Counted from the first letter of the stretch, positions 20,583-31,497 are shown. The stretch: 64,000 bases of DNA from Legionella tucsonensis (GCF_001468035.1 NZ_LNZA01000001.1:682001-746000); one strand, 5' to 3'. The notes: a model not told the origin generated them from the letters alone. Numbers and translations: made by a program.

Positions 20583-21224
20583 TTACTTATAATCACAGGT
20601 ATTAAAACGATAAATAACCCCCGCACTGCCCATTTGCGCTTGTAATGTTCTCCCAAAATTACCAGAACTTGCTGTTGCTAAATAACGATAAGCAGCATTT
20701 AATGCCCAGTTTTCTGCAAAATTAAAAGTGAGCCCGGCAGTTCCTTGATAGGCAAAAGCACTTTGCTTTTCGTTAAAAAGGGTTACGCCAAAGGGACCTG
20801 TACTGTTTAAAGAAGTTTGAATATAAGCATATCCAATACCTACCCCTAGGAAGGGGGAAATTGTGGGTAGGATAACGTCAGGAAAATCATAATAAAAGTT
20901 AGCCATACCTATATTGGCATTGGTGTTACCTGATACCCCGATTTGATCGATGAAATTAACTTGAAAGTTTTGGGTATTGGCACGTAAGTAGGTGTATTCC
21001 AATTCATAGCGAATAGGGTTGCTTTGATAGCCTAAACGCAATCCAGCATTAAAACCGCTTTCGTAATCAACGTTATCAAACTGAAATCCCAAAATGTTTT
21101 TAGATACATTTCCATTTAAATGAGTATATCCACCAAATGCGCCGGAATACCATCCATTGACTGGAGTTGCTGCTGCAGCGATACTGCTTGCTAATAATGT
21201 AACTGAAAAAAATGCAAATTTCAT
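20583..21224 (-). CDS. outer-membrane beta-barrel protein
   Basis: A 213-residue precursor with signal peptide MKFAFFSVTLLASSIAAAA. The mature part alternates polar and aromatic residues as amphipathic strands (GWYSGAFGGYTHLNG, SGFNAGLRLGYQSN, PIRYELEYTYL, FLGVGIGYAYIQT, WALNAAYRYLATA) and ends in VIYRFNTCDYK, with the last strand four residues from the end. This fits an eight-strand opacity/OmpW-like porin fold. It is monocistronic and convergent with the AI-2E gene. Ligand or role unknown; the terminal Cys is unusual for such proteins. Confidence 0.82.
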   Translation of the reverse strand: MKFAFFSVTLLASSIAAAATPVNGWYSGAFGGYTHLNGNVSKNILGFQFDNVDYESGFNAGLRLGYQSNPIRYELEYTYLRANTQNFQVNFIDQIGVSGNTNANIGMANFYYDFPDVILPTISPFLGVGIGYAYIQTSLNSTGPFGVTLFNEKQSAFAYQGTAGLTFNFAENWALNAAYRYLATASSGNFGRTLQAQMGSAGVIYRFNTCDYK

Positions 21225-21810
21225 AACATCCCTTTGTTATTATTTTTATCGAATCATGTTAACGTGTTGCTTCAAATTTGCAAGTACCAGAAGCTCATAT
21301 TTTAGAAAAGAGAAGCGCATATGTCATTATTAATCATCAAAAGATGTTGTTGCTTCATAGGATAAGATGCTTTTTAGCCCTGGGCACTCATTGGCATCAA
21401 TAGAAACGATGGGGGCTGGTATGGACTCAAAAACTCAATTGATACATTTTTATGGCAGAATTTAAAACACAGTCTATACTTCCAATGGGTATCTGTTGCA
21501 TAAAATACTTTATGTAGGATGCTGCGGTAAGTATGGTCAATCGAGATAATGCGGCTGTGGCAAGTTCTTTGTTAATGCATAAGTTTTAAAAACCTAAAAT
21601 AAGTCCAATTTTTTGTCTTTGAAAAGTAAGTCTAGACCTTCAGTTAATGGAATAATGTTTGGGGAAAGATAATTATTATAACCTCGCATGATGTAGAAAA
21701 ATTAACATGATTATACGCATGCGATCAATTTAACATAATAATTTTCTACTTGTATGAAATTAATATTAATGTAAAGATAAATTTTGCATCATGAAAGGGA
21801 GTTTTAAAAA
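21225..21810. other. 586 bp intergenic region, divergent promoters
   Basis: AT-rich gap between the divergently transcribed barrel gene and the 21811 gene. It has no open frame of note. A spaced inverted repeat is present (GTAGAAAAATTA near 21692 and TAATTTTCTAC near 21740). TTAATATT at 21760-21767, 44 bases ahead of the 21811 start, resembles one half of a PmrA box (cTTAATatT), the regulator of many Legionella effectors, but the second half is not clear. Confidence 0.4.
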
Positions 21811-23256
21811 ATGCCAAAAAAAAAACCATTAAAAATATCTAAAGAATTTGTTGAGCAGGTAGTGGCTATAATTGCAAACGAGTCAGAGGAAGGACGCAAA
21901 AGAATAGTCGCTATTGCTCGAAGAGCAGAAAAAAAATATGAGCAACCCGTAAAATCATGGATAACAGGTTGGGTTTACCAATACACCAGAACTCGTGGTG
22001 AAAAAATAGGACAATCAATTAATGTGATGGAAGGTTTTCCTGATGCTTATACTCGTTTGCAAGAATTAAAGCTCATGATTAGTGATGGTGCGTGGAATGT
22101 AAAAAGCTCCTATAATTATTACCTCTTCCTTGAATTAATCGATGCAGTCCCTGATTACCAGCCTTTGGAAGATCATCTTATGCCTAACTTTATCATGGAT
22201 CTTAAAGATGAAGTATTGATAGAGATTAATAACTTTATGTCTCAATATAAGGCTACATTAGAAGATAAAAAAGTACGAGAAATTGAGCGTCAAGCAACTC
22301 GCCAAAGCGCACGCCAATTAACTGAAAATGTGATGGTTTTTAATAATCTGACTGCCGCGAAACAATGTCAATCCACTCAATTAGATAAAATTGTTTTTTC
22401 TGTAAATTATAAAAATGATCAATGGCATATTTCTTGGATCGATGCAACGGGTGAGGTTTATCCCCTTACTCCGGGCGACGAGTTAGCACATAGGTTGGCG
22501 TCATTAGAAGACCAAGATGTGGAAAAATTAAATACAGTGCATTTAAGACAGATTAAACGAGAGTGTCTCAAAGCAAGAGAACAATATCTCGCTAAAGTTC
22601 AATTGGTTATCAATCCAGAAAACTCTAAAACTCATAGTGCTTTGACTAATGATGACCTTATAGCTCATGGTATGACATCAACTTTTGTTTTACGACATAC
22701 AGAGAGTGAATCAAGTCTTTGCTGGATAAATAGCATCGGCGTTCCGCATAACATTACTTTAATGGATCATGCAAAACTGAATTCCTGGCTGACTGATCAT
22801 AAAACTCCCATTCTTGAAGGAGATGTTTTGCAATTAAAAGCTTATTTACTGCAATTAAATACTGCTCAATCAATTACTTCATCGAAACTGCATGAAATGA
22901 ATAACAAGTTATCGCATGTGTTTCAAGCAAATAGCATGTTATCTCAATCGTTAGAAAAGAGAAGTGATACTGGACAGTTGGTAGTTGATAAAACTAAAGA
23001 GTCTACAGGCAGAATAGACCTAAAACAATTTGCCTTGATAAAAAAACATATGAAGGCTCGTTTAGAGAAAATAGCCACTGATAAACCTACTCCATCTAAA
23101 GTAGAAGTCGTTGAAGAACCCAAAAAAGAAGTCCCTAAAAAGTTAGATAAAAGTAGGCATGTGGCGCTTTCACAATTACCTACTTTTTGGCAACAACGCA
23201 AAGACGCTCAGGAAGAAGCAGAATTACGTGAAACTAAATCTTTAGGTAATTGTTAA
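21811..23256 (+). CDS. effector-like protein of unknown function, internal duplication
   Basis: A 481-residue soluble protein that I do not recognise. The N-terminus is Lys-rich (MPKKKPLKISKEF) and helical, followed by acidic helices to about residue 165. Two related segments follow: about 200-270 (WHISWIDATGEVYPLTPGDE then LAHRLASL) and about 295-360 (LCWINSIGVPHNITLMDHA then KLNSWLTDH), apparently an internal duplication. The tail after 400 is charged. The last 17 residues, DAQEEAELRETKSLGNC, carry an EE-x-E-xx-E block, the pattern seen in Dot/Icm secretion signals. AGGGAG precedes the ATG by 9 bases. Effector status is inference. Confidence 0.72.
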   Translation: MPKKKPLKISKEFVEQVVAIIANESEEGRKRIVAIARRAEKKYEQPVKSWITGWVYQYTRTRGEKIGQSINVMEGFPDAYTRLQELKLMISDGAWNVKSSYNYYLFLELIDAVPDYQPLEDHLMPNFIMDLKDEVLIEINNFMSQYKATLEDKKVREIERQATRQSARQLTENVMVFNNLTAAKQCQSTQLDKIVFSVNYKNDQWHISWIDATGEVYPLTPGDELAHRLASLEDQDVEKLNTVHLRQIKRECLKAREQYLAKVQLVINPENSKTHSALTNDDLIAHGMTSTFVLRHTESESSLCWINSIGVPHNITLMDHAKLNSWLTDHKTPILEGDVLQLKAYLLQLNTAQSITSSKLHEMNNKLSHVFQANSMLSQSLEKRSDTGQLVVDKTKESTGRIDLKQFALIKKHMKARLEKIATDKPTPSKVEVVEEPKKEVPKKLDKSRHVALSQLPTFWQQRKDAQEEAELRETKSLGNC

Positions 23257-23326
23257 TATCTTAGCCCACGGTGACAAGTTACTTTTCTCCATATCCTGCA
23301 GATGATTCACAAGGGTATGGAAAAGA

Positions 23327-24934
23327 TTACGTTCCTAAAAAACCATTGGTAATTGGGTAACGCCAGTCTTTCCCAAAAGCGGTTGGACTTATTTTAATTC
23401 CTGGTGCGGATTGGCGTCGTTTGTATTCATTGCGTCTAATTAATTGAATTACTTTAGTTACGGTTTCTGCGGCAAAGCCTTGCTGAATTATTTCTTCGGG
23501 AGTTAAGTTTTTTTCCATATAGGAAATAATGATTGCATCTAACGTTGTATAGTCAGGCAAACTGTCCTGATCGGTCTGATGGGGTCTTAGTTCAGCTGAT
23601 GGAGCGCGGATTAGAACACGTTCTGGAATGACTTCAGAAAGACTATTACGGTAACGTGCAAGAGTATAAACTTGAGTTTTAAGTACGTCTTTTAATACAG
23701 CAAATCCCCCTGCCATGTCTCCATATAACGTAGCATAGCCTACGGCAGATTCACTTTTATTCGAAGTGGTAAGTACCATTTTTCCAGTTTTGTTAGATAA
23801 TGCCATAAGCAACACGCCGCGAATTCGTGCTTGAATATTTTCTTCAGTTATATCAGGAGTTCGCACTGTAAATACAGGTTCAAGAGTGGTCATCAGGGCA
23901 TTAAAAGCGGGTTCAATCGATAGTGTGGAATGTGTTATATTTAATTTTTCTATTTGCGTTAAAGCATCTTCGTTACTCATTTGCGCAGTATAACGTGAAG
24001 GCATAAGCACTGCATGAACTCGATCTGCTCCTAAAGCATCTACTGCTATAGCTAAAGTTAATGCGGAGTCAATTCCTCCCGAAAGCCCTATCAGAACCCC
24101 AGGAAAATGATTTTTATTTACATAATCTCGAGTACCGCAAATTAATGCTTCATAGATTAATGGCTCAAACTCAAGAAGGGGAGATAATACGCCTTCGACA
24201 TGATTTGCTTGGAGCGTTACAGTACGTAAATCTTCTTTAAATGCAGGGGATCGCACACAAACCCTTCCTTGTGAATCAATTGCTAACGATTGGCCATCAA
24301 ATAATAGTTCATCCTGGCCTCCAATTTGATTTACATAGATTATTGATATGCCGCGTTTTGCGTAAGATTTTAAGAGGTCTTCTCGTTTTTGATATTTACT
24401 GTAATCAAATGGAGATGCATTTAAAACGAGTAAGACAGAAACTCCTTTCTCAATTAAATCTTCTGCAGGTCCTGGATACCATAAATCTTCACAGATAATC
24501 ACGCCTATTTTGTAATGATTTACATCCAAAATACATGGATTTTTTTCTCCAGGGGTAAAATAACGTGCTTCATCAAAAATTTGATAGTTTGGTAAATTTT
24601 GCTTGTGATATTCTGCAACTCTTTGTCCCTTATAGAAAATACTCACGCTATTATACAGCCGTTGTTCTGTTCTGCTTGGGTGTCCTACAAGAACATAACA
24701 ATCTTTTGTTACGGCCTGAATCTGTTTTAAATGTTCGGTAACTGCTTGTTGAAATTCCTTGCGAAAGAGCAAATCTTCAGGAGGATAACCTGTTAAAGCC
24801 AATTCGGGAAAGAGTATTACATTGTGATCAGCTTGTTTGTTTTTAATAACTTCTATGATTTGATCCCTATTGGATGCCAAAGCACCTACTGTGGGATTGA
24901 TTTGTGCCATAAGTACAGTAAGCTTGTTCTGCAT
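23327..24934 (-). CDS. nadE: NAD+ synthase (glutamine-hydrolysing)
   Basis: Last step of NAD synthesis: amidates nicotinate adenine dinucleotide using ammonia from glutamine. The 535 residues contain an N-terminal nitrilase-type glutaminase (catalytic Glu in FPELALTGYPPEDLL, Cys in GVIICEDLWYPG) and a C-terminal synthetase with the PP-loop GLSGGIDSALTLAIA. The C-terminus contains the KRRQSAPGIKISPTAFGKDW signature. The ATG at 24934 (MQNKLTVLMAQINP) is preferred; an in-frame TTG at 24958 adds eight residues not typical of the glutaminase start. It is convergent with the 21811 gene. Confidence 0.96.
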   Translation of the reverse strand: MQNKLTVLMAQINPTVGALASNRDQIIEVIKNKQADHNVILFPELALTGYPPEDLLFRKEFQQAVTEHLKQIQAVTKDCYVLVGHPSRTEQRLYNSVSIFYKGQRVAEYHKQNLPNYQIFDEARYFTPGEKNPCILDVNHYKIGVIICEDLWYPGPAEDLIEKGVSVLLVLNASPFDYSKYQKREDLLKSYAKRGISIIYVNQIGGQDELLFDGQSLAIDSQGRVCVRSPAFKEDLRTVTLQANHVEGVLSPLLEFEPLIYEALICGTRDYVNKNHFPGVLIGLSGGIDSALTLAIAVDALGADRVHAVLMPSRYTAQMSNEDALTQIEKLNITHSTLSIEPAFNALMTTLEPVFTVRTPDITEENIQARIRGVLLMALSNKTGKMVLTTSNKSESAVGYATLYGDMAGGFAVLKDVLKTQVYTLARYRNSLSEVIPERVLIRAPSAELRPHQTDQDSLPDYTTLDAIIISYMEKNLTPEEIIQQGFAAETVTKVIQLIRRNEYKRRQSAPGIKISPTAFGKDWRYPITNGFLGT

Positions 24935-25061
24935 GATATATACTCTAAAAGACCCCAAAGAGCGATAAACTAATATAAAGTACCTTTAATTTAAAGATAA
25001 AAATGTTAATTAATTTAAAAATTGACTAAAATAGATCCTTTGTCCAGTAAAAAACACGTTT

Positions 25062-28000
25062 ATGTTAAATGAAGCACTCTCAAAAATGCCAGAGGTCTTT
25101 GAGGCCAAAATATTATTGCGGGGTCAAGAATATTTTGAAAATGGACATGTACTCAATATCCGTTTTAGTGACGGTCTATTAAAAGGTCGAGTTAAGGGAA
25201 GCTCAAGTCAAATTTATGATGTACATATGGATTTGAAGGTCTGGCCCAAAAAACTAGCGCATTGCACTTGTAATTATCAATATAATTGCAAACATGCCGC
25301 CGCATGTCTATTGGCCCTGCGTGATAGAGAAAAAGTAAGATCCCAATCTTTTGCGGGTAATAAGTTAGATAAAAGGCTTGATAGCTGGTTGAAAAATTTG
25401 CGTGCTCAAGAAGCTGCGATTGTGAAAGCGCCCGATGTGACACATCATTTAGTTTATCTCATAGAACTAAAACTTGATGGCCATGAGCACCGGGTCGCGA
25501 TTAAGTTAGCTTTAGCTAAGCTATTAAAACGTGGTGGCTATGGAAAAATGCTCCCATTTAATAGTCTCTCTGTTTCCAAAAAGCAGCATTTTATTGGCGA
25601 TGATAATGATTTGGTAGCACTCCTTCTGTTTAAATGTGGTGTTTCAGGTTGGTTTGATACATTAACCATTCGCAATAGTGAATTATTAGAACGAATTATC
25701 GCAACTGGAAGAGCTTTTTTTATACAAAACCAGGAGGAGCCAATTCATTTGGGGCAGACTATTCAAGGTACCTGTGAATGGATGTTATCTCATAACGGTA
25801 ATCAAAATTTATTGTTAATGCATGAAGGAAGTGTACTTGAACCTTTGTTGTTGGACCAAAGTTGGTATTTTAATCGCTCCGAAGACAAAATGGGACGTTT
25901 AGTTACTCCATATCCAATAAAACAATTGAGTTATTTGTTGGACGCACCTCCAATTCCAATAGAACAGGCCGAATTACTAGCAAACAAAATGGCTAAAACA
26001 TGTCCTGAATTTCCTGTGCCACTGGTTTTTGCAAAGCGAGAAGTTCGACAAGTAACGCCAGTACCTGTGCTTATTCTAGATGCCATTAATGGATTTGAGA
26101 ATGAAACTTCCTTGCTTTACGATACTGAAGAAGAACTGCATGCTTTATTTACGGCGCGTATTCTTTTTGATTATGCAGGTTTAATGATAGCAGGTTCTGA
26201 AAAATGTAACACCGTTGTGTGTCAGCAGGAAGAACTTTTAATTGAATACAGACGGCATAGGGATTTTGAGCAATCAAAATGGGATGAAGTGCAGGAAATA
26301 CTTGAGTTAAGAACGGCTAGAGCCTGGGAAAATGAGCATTGGGGAAATGTTGAACAGCCTGATTTTATTTTGCAGAATATTAATGTCTTGGCTGATTTGG
26401 AGTTTGTTTACAGTCAATTGGTGCCCGAGTTAAAAAGTCGCGGCTGGCGAGTCGAATGCATTAGCCCATTGTATCAGGAAGTGATTCGTGCTGATGATGT
26501 AGAGTGGTATTCAGACCTATATGAAAATACAACAGATTTTTTTTCATATCAATTGGGAATCTTAGTTGAGGGTAAACCAGTCAGTATTGTACCCTTGGTT
26601 GCAGATTTAATTCATCGTTACAGCGGTAATGATTTGGATAATCTTCCTGATACACAATTAGTCAAGCTGCCTTTGCATGATGGACGTGCGTTGCAGCTAG
26701 AAATGGGACGAATTAAACCCTTGGTTCGTCTGTTACTTCAATTTGGCTTGCGCCATATAGATGAAAATCAACACGTACAAATTAACAAATATCAACTTAT
26801 TTTAATGCGTGAAGCTGAATTAGCTATTGCGGCAACCAAAGCACGTTGGCAAGGCGCTGAAATTTTAAGAGATCAAATAAGACAATTGTCTCAATTAACC
26901 CATATTCCTGAAATACAGCCACCCGCTGGTTTGCATGCTCAGCTGAGGGATTATCAACGCTATGGTTTAAATTGGTTGCAATTTTTGCGGACCAGCCATT
27001 TCAGTGGCATTCTTGCTGACGATATGGGGTTGGGTAAAACAGTACAAACATTAGCTCATTTGCAATATGAAAAAGAACAAGGTCGGATTAAAACAGCAAC
27101 CTTAATTGTTGCGCCAACAAGTCTTGTAGGGAACTGGGAGGCCGAAGCAAAACGTTTTACTCCATCATTAAAGGTTTTAATTTATCATGGTTCCGAACGT
27201 CATCAGGATAATTTTGATGACTTTGATATCGTTGTTTCTACTTATGGGTTAATCCATCGAGATAAAGAGAAGTTTGTAACTTATTCTTTTTATTATCTGA
27301 TTTTGGATGAAGCGCAATTTATTAAAAATACACGTACGAAAACGACGCAAATTATTCAGCAATTACGTGCTAGCCATCGTTTATGCCTGACAGGCACGCC
27401 TTTGGAAAATCATTTAGGTGAATTATGGTCTTTGTTTCATTTTCTGATGCCTGGTTTATTAGGTGATGCGAAGCAATTTAGGCTCTGGTTTCGGACTCCT
27501 ATAGAGAAATATGCCGATTTGAATCGACGAGAGGTGCTGACAAAGAGAGTGCAGCCTTTTATATTGAGAAGAACAAAAAATCAGGTAGCTCGTGAATTAC
27601 CTCCTAAAACAGAAATGACGCGCACCATAGAAATTATTGGCGCCCAGCGTGATCTATATGAAGCAATTCGTATGAGTATGGAGAAAAAAGTTCGTGATGC
27701 GATTGCAAAACAGGGACTGGGAAAAAGTCATATCCTTTTACTGGATGCACTACTGAAGTTACGACAGGTTTGTTGCGATCCTAGATTATTGTCTTTGCCT
27801 GAAGCAGCGATTGCACATGGTACTTCAGCAAAACTTGAGGCATTAATGGATCTGTTGGATAATTTGGTAGGTGAGGGAAGGAGGGTTTTGGTTTTCTCAC
27901 AATTTACTTCCATGCTGCAATTGATCGAAGAAGAATTGCATACAAGAAGATATGATTACTTGAAGTTAACTGGCCAAACAGTGCATCGGCAAGCAATGGT

Positions 28001-28334
28001 AGAAAAATTTCAGGAAGGAAAAATTCCAATTTTTCTTATCAGCCTGAAAGCAGGAGGCACGGGACTTAATTTAACACGTGCTGACACGGTAATTCATTAT
28101 GATCCCTGGTGGAATCCTGCAGTAGAGGATCAAGCTACCGATCGTACTCATCGAATAGGTCAGGAAAATCCTGTGTTTGTCTATAAGCTAATTACTTCGG
28201 GTACTGTAGAAGAAGCTATTTTAGGGATGCAAGAGAAAAAAAGACAATTAGTTGAAGGCGTATTATCTGCGGATCAGGCCAAAGCAATGGCTTTAAGTGA
28301 AGAAGATGTAGAACGTTTTTTTATGCCGTTATAG
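25062..28334 (+). CDS. SWIM zinc-finger SNF2-family helicase
   Basis: A 1090-residue ATP-dependent DNA translocase of the bacterial Snf2/HepA-like group. The SWIM finger C-x-C-x7-C-x-H (CTCNYQYNCKH) is near residues 68-79. A long middle region leads to the motor: motif I DDMGLGKTVQTL near residue 650, motif II DEAQ, motif III LTGTPLENHLGELWS, then the second RecA domain with VFSQFTSML, SLKAGGTGLNLTRADTVIHY and the TDRTHRIGQ motif VI. Such proteins are thought to remodel protein-DNA complexes; the specific role is unknown. It is divergent from nadE; TTGACT at 25022 may be a -35 element. Confidence 0.94.
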   Translation: MLNEALSKMPEVFEAKILLRGQEYFENGHVLNIRFSDGLLKGRVKGSSSQIYDVHMDLKVWPKKLAHCTCNYQYNCKHAAACLLALRDREKVRSQSFAGNKLDKRLDSWLKNLRAQEAAIVKAPDVTHHLVYLIELKLDGHEHRVAIKLALAKLLKRGGYGKMLPFNSLSVSKKQHFIGDDNDLVALLLFKCGVSGWFDTLTIRNSELLERIIATGRAFFIQNQEEPIHLGQTIQGTCEWMLSHNGNQNLLLMHEGSVLEPLLLDQSWYFNRSEDKMGRLVTPYPIKQLSYLLDAPPIPIEQAELLANKMAKTCPEFPVPLVFAKREVRQVTPVPVLILDAINGFENETSLLYDTEEELHALFTARILFDYAGLMIAGSEKCNTVVCQQEELLIEYRRHRDFEQSKWDEVQEILELRTARAWENEHWGNVEQPDFILQNINVLADLEFVYSQLVPELKSRGWRVECISPLYQEVIRADDVEWYSDLYENTTDFFSYQLGILVEGKPVSIVPLVADLIHRYSGNDLDNLPDTQLVKLPLHDGRALQLEMGRIKPLVRLLLQFGLRHIDENQHVQINKYQLILMREAELAIAATKARWQGAEILRDQIRQLSQLTHIPEIQPPAGLHAQLRDYQRYGLNWLQFLRTSHFSGILADDMGLGKTVQTLAHLQYEKEQGRIKTATLIVAPTSLVGNWEAEAKRFTPSLKVLIYHGSERHQDNFDDFDIVVSTYGLIHRDKEKFVTYSFYYLILDEAQFIKNTRTKTTQIIQQLRASHRLCLTGTPLENHLGELWSLFHFLMPGLLGDAKQFRLWFRTPIEKYADLNRREVLTKRVQPFILRRTKNQVARELPPKTEMTRTIEIIGAQRDLYEAIRMSMEKKVRDAIAKQGLGKSHILLLDALLKLRQVCCDPRLLSLPEAAIAHGTSAKLEALMDLLDNLVGEGRRVLVFSQFTSMLQLIEEELHTRRYDYLKLTGQTVHRQAMVEKFQEGKIPIFLISLKAGGTGLNLTRADTVIHYDPWWNPAVEDQATDRTHRIGQENPVFVYKLITSGTVEEAILGMQEKKRQLVEGVLSADQAKAMALSEEDVERFFMPL

Positions 28335-28473
28335 CCCTGACGCAGCCAGCTAAAGGTTGGTCTCAAAGTAGAGTACCTAGTCTGCATTCATTTATAAAAA
28401 ATTACTTATTAAGGCTGGTATAGTATTCAATCATAGAATAAGCTATTAAGTGATTGTAAACATGGAGAAAATT

Positions 28474-28911
28474 ATGAACTTATGGAAGTTGGCTTGTGGT
28501 TTTTTTGTTGCTGTGTTTTGTTTACCTGTAGCACTTGCTGCATCTCAAGCACCGGTAGGTAAGTGGGTCACAATTGATGATAAAACAGGAAAGAAAAGAG
28601 CAGTTGTTACCATTAGTGAGTCTGGAGGTACTTTAAGTGCAGTTATTAATAAGGTATTTCCACAACCTGGTGACACTGGAATTTGTCAGAATTGTCCTGG
28701 TTCGTTTAAAGGAAAGAAGGTTGAAGGATTGACTTTTTTGTGGGGATTGAAAAATGAAGGTAATAATGAATGGGGCGGCGGCTCCATCTTAGATCCTAAA
28801 TCAGGGAAGATCTATCGTGCAAAAATTACCGTTGAAGGGAATAGGCTCTTAGTCAGAGGATATGTGGGTATTTCTTTATTAGGACGTACTCAAGTTTGGA
28901 AAAAGCAATAG
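28474..28911 (+). CDS. exported DUF2147 protein
   Basis: A 145-residue precursor: signal peptide MNLWKLACGFFVAVFCLPVALA, then a beta-rich DUF2147 domain that starts VGKWVTIDDKTGKKRAVV, contains the paired cysteines of GICQNCPG, and ends RGYVGISLLGRTQVWKK. DUF2147 proteins are periplasmic lipocalin-like beta proteins of unknown function. The start is the ATG at 28474 behind TGGAGAAAAT; an earlier start at 28450 lacks a ribosome site and would spoil the signal peptide. Confidence 0.85.
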   Translation: MNLWKLACGFFVAVFCLPVALAASQAPVGKWVTIDDKTGKKRAVVTISESGGTLSAVINKVFPQPGDTGICQNCPGSFKGKKVEGLTFLWGLKNEGNNEWGGGSILDPKSGKIYRAKITVEGNRLLVRGYVGISLLGRTQVWKKQ

Positions 28912-28925
28912 CTTATCAACATAAT

Positions 28926-28953
28926 TCATCCCGAACAGCTTTGTTCGGGATGA
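28926..28953 (+). terminator. strong hairpin after the DUF2147 gene
   Basis: TCATCCCGAACA-GCTT-TGTTCGGGATGA, a perfect 12 bp stem with a tetraloop. No U-run follows, so it may be a repeat palindrome serving as a 3'-end rather than a canonical terminator. Confidence 0.5.
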
Positions 28954-29013
28954 CATCTCTGTAAAAGAGCATTACAATAGACCTCGTTCCAAATTTCTCA
29001 TTACACCACGGCT

Positions 29014-30396
29014 ATGTACGATCTGCAAAATTCCAAAAAAACGGTTGATCCATTAAAACGCCCTCCTCATTCAGTGGAAGCAGAGCAATCCATTATTGGT
29101 GGATTAATGTTGGACAATCAGGTTTGGGATAAAGTCAGTAATAAATTATGTGAAACAGATTTCTACCGCACCGAGCATCGAATTTTATTTCGAGCAATTT
29201 CTACTTTGGTAAAAAAAGATCAACCCTTTGATGTAGTGACTCTGCTTGATGCGTTAAAGTCTTATAACGAATTAGATGATGCAGGTGGAGAAGCCTATTT
29301 GTTCGAATTGGCTAATAATACTCCCAGTGTTGCTAACGTATCTGCTTATGCCGATATAGTTCGTGAAAAATCAGTACAAAGACAGCTCATTACTGTAGCT
29401 ACCGAAATTGCTGATTCAGCATATAATCCTGGAGGCAGGCAAGTGCCTGAGCTTCTTGATATGGCAGAAACTAAAGTTTTTGCTATAGGTGAGCAAACAG
29501 GCGGTGATGGCGGGCCTGAAAATATAAAATCAATTTTGGTTCGTGCGGTAGAAAAAATTGATTCACTTTATCATAATGGTGATGCAATTACCGGGCTTGC
29601 TACAGGTTTGGCTGATTTGGATGAAATGACCTCAGGATTACAACCTTCAGATTTAATTATTGTTGCTGGTCGTCCTTCCATGGGTAAAACGACTTTAGTG
29701 ATGAACATGGCAGAACATGCCGCGATTAAATCTGGGAAACCTGTACTTGCTTTTTCTATGGAAATGCCTGCAGATTCATTAGCAATGAGAATGATGTCTT
29801 CTTTAGGACGCATTGATCAGCATAAGATTAGAACAGGTAAACTGGATGATGATGATTGGCCGCGCGTGACTTCAGCCGTACATATGCTTTCGGAAGCCCC
29901 TTTATTTATAGATGATACTCCGGCTTTAAGTCCTGGTGAAATGCGTGCACGAGCCAGGCGGTTAGCCAAGGAGCAAGGTAACTTGGGGTTAATTGTGGTA
30001 GACTATTTGCAATTAATGAAAGTACCCGGATTTTCAGCAGATAACAGAACGGCAGAGATATCTGAGATTTCACGCAGTCTTAAATCGCTTGCTAAAGAGC
30101 TGCAGGTACCCGTTATTGCTTTATCCCAGTTGAACCGAAGTTTAGAACAACGCTCAGATAAACGACCTGTTATGTCTGATTTGCGTGAATCTGGTGCGAT
30201 TGAGCAAGATGCCGATTTAATTTGTTTTATTTATCGAGATGAAGTCTATAATGAAGACAGTCCGGATAAAGGAACCGCAGAAATCATTGTGGCCAAACAA
30301 AGAAATGGTCCAATTGGTAAGGTTCGTGTAGCCTTTATTGGTAAATACACTCGTTTTGAAGATTTAGCATACAATGGTTATCAAGGGGTAGATTAA
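29014..30396 (+). CDS. dnaB: replicative DNA helicase DnaB
   Basis: Hexameric 5'-3' helicase of the replication fork; 460 residues. The N-terminal DnaG-interacting domain begins [19 protein letters not shown], followed by the RecA-like motor with Walker [11 protein letters not shown] near residue 218, Walker [11 protein letters not shown], the H4-type [15 protein letters not shown], and [13 protein letters not shown] with the arginine-finger region after it. It is one base from the alr start; dnaB-alr is a common gammaproteobacterial pair. No intein or insertion. Confidence 0.98.
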   Translation: MYDLQNSKKTVDPLKRPPHSVEAEQSIIGGLMLDNQVWDKVSNKLCETDFYRTEHRILFRAISTLVKKDQPFDVVTLLDALKSYNELDDAGGEAYLFELANNTPSVANVSAYADIVREKSVQRQLITVATEIADSAYNPGGRQVPELLDMAETKVFAIGEQTGGDGGPENIKSILVRAVEKIDSLYHNGDAITGLATGLADLDEMTSGLQPSDLIIVAGRPSMGKTTLVMNMAEHAAIKSGKPVLAFSMEMPADSLAMRMMSSLGRIDQHKIRTGKLDDDDWPRVTSAVHMLSEAPLFIDDTPALSPGEMRARARRLAKEQGNLGLIVVDYLQLMKVPGFSADNRTAEISEISRSLKSLAKELQVPVIALSQLNRSLEQRSDKRPVMSDLRESGAIEQDADLICFIYRDEVYNEDSPDKGTAEIIVAKQRNGPIGKVRVAFIGKYTRFEDLAYNGYQGVD

Positions 30397-30397
30397 G

Positions 30398-31471
30398 GTG
30401 TCCAGACCTACCAAACTGGTGATAGAGCCAAACGCTTTGCATCATAACTTAATGCGAATAAGACATTTTGCTCCAGGCAAGAAAATAATTGCTATGGTGA
30501 AGGCTAATGCCTATGGTTGTGGTGTACATGTTGTCGCACCAATATTGGAAGGGCATGTAGATGCTTTTGGTGTAGCTTGTATTGAAGAAGCTCTGGTTCT
30601 TCGTAAAATAGGAATACGGACTCATTGTATTCTTTTTCAAGGTATATTTAGTCCTGATGAATTTAAGGTGGTAGCACAGCATCAATTTGGATGCGTTATT
30701 CATCAACCGCATCAGGTACAGTGGCTTTTAAATACCCCTCTAGATGCGCCGATTAAACTCTGGGTTAAAGTAAATACAGGTATGCACCGTTTGGGTTTTA
30801 AGACTCATGAATTGCAAGGGGTAATGGATGCATTGCAATCTTGTCCTTGGGTGGATAAAAAGATCGGTTTGATGACTCATTTAGCTTGTGCTGATGAGCC
30901 TGAACGAATAGAAAATTTTCAGCAAATTGCTTTATTTGAGAGTATTTCTGTCTCTGGGTTCAGTCAACGAAGTATTGCCAATTCAGCTGCCATTATTTCT
31001 TTTCCACGAACTCATATGGATGTTGTCAGACCGGGTATTATGCTTTATGGTGTATCACCTTTCGCTGATCAGACTGCAATTGATTTGGGTTTACTTCCTG
31101 TAATGCGTTTTGTTTCAGCAATTAGTGCAGTTCATCATAATCTTCCTTTGGCTCAAGTTGGGTATAGTGGTATTTGGAAAAGCGAAAAATCTTCTATTAT
31201 TGGTATTGTTGCTGCGGGTTATGGTGATGGTTATCCACGACATATTGCGGCAAACACCCCGGTTTGGGTTCAAGGCAAAGTGGTTCCTATTGTAGGACGA
31301 GTATCAATGGATATGCTTGCTGTAGACTTAACAGATCATCCGGAAGTAAAACCTGGAGCACCTGTTGAACTTTGGGGTAAACATATTTTAGTTGAGCGAA
31401 TTGCACATGCAGCAGGAACTACGGGTTATGAATTATTATGTCAGATTTCTGAGCGGGTGCGTCACGATTAA
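30398..31471 (+). CDS. alr: alanine racemase
   Basis: PLP enzyme making D-alanine for peptidoglycan; 357 residues. The PLP lysine is Lys35 in [10 protein letters not shown]. The second catalytic residue, Tyr, is in the QVGYSGIW segment, the late conserved block is [16 protein letters not shown], and the protein ends [10 protein letters not shown]. Translation starts at a GTG directly after the dnaB TAA, with AAGGGG of the dnaB 3' end as the likely ribosome site, so the two are coupled. Confidence 0.97.
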   Translation: MSRPTKLVIEPNALHHNLMRIRHFAPGKKIIAMVKANAYGCGVHVVAPILEGHVDAFGVACIEEALVLRKIGIRTHCILFQGIFSPDEFKVVAQHQFGCVIHQPHQVQWLLNTPLDAPIKLWVKVNTGMHRLGFKTHELQGVMDALQSCPWVDKKIGLMTHLACADEPERIENFQQIALFESISVSGFSQRSIANSAAIISFPRTHMDVVRPGIMLYGVSPFADQTAIDLGLLPVMRFVSAISAVHHNLPLAQVGYSGIWKSEKSSIIGIVAAGYGDGYPRHIAANTPVWVQGKVVPIVGRVSMDMLAVDLTDHPEVKPGAPVELWGKHILVERIAHAAGTTGYELLCQISERVRHD

Positions 31472-31497
31472 ATGAATTGTTTTTGATTTTAATCCGT

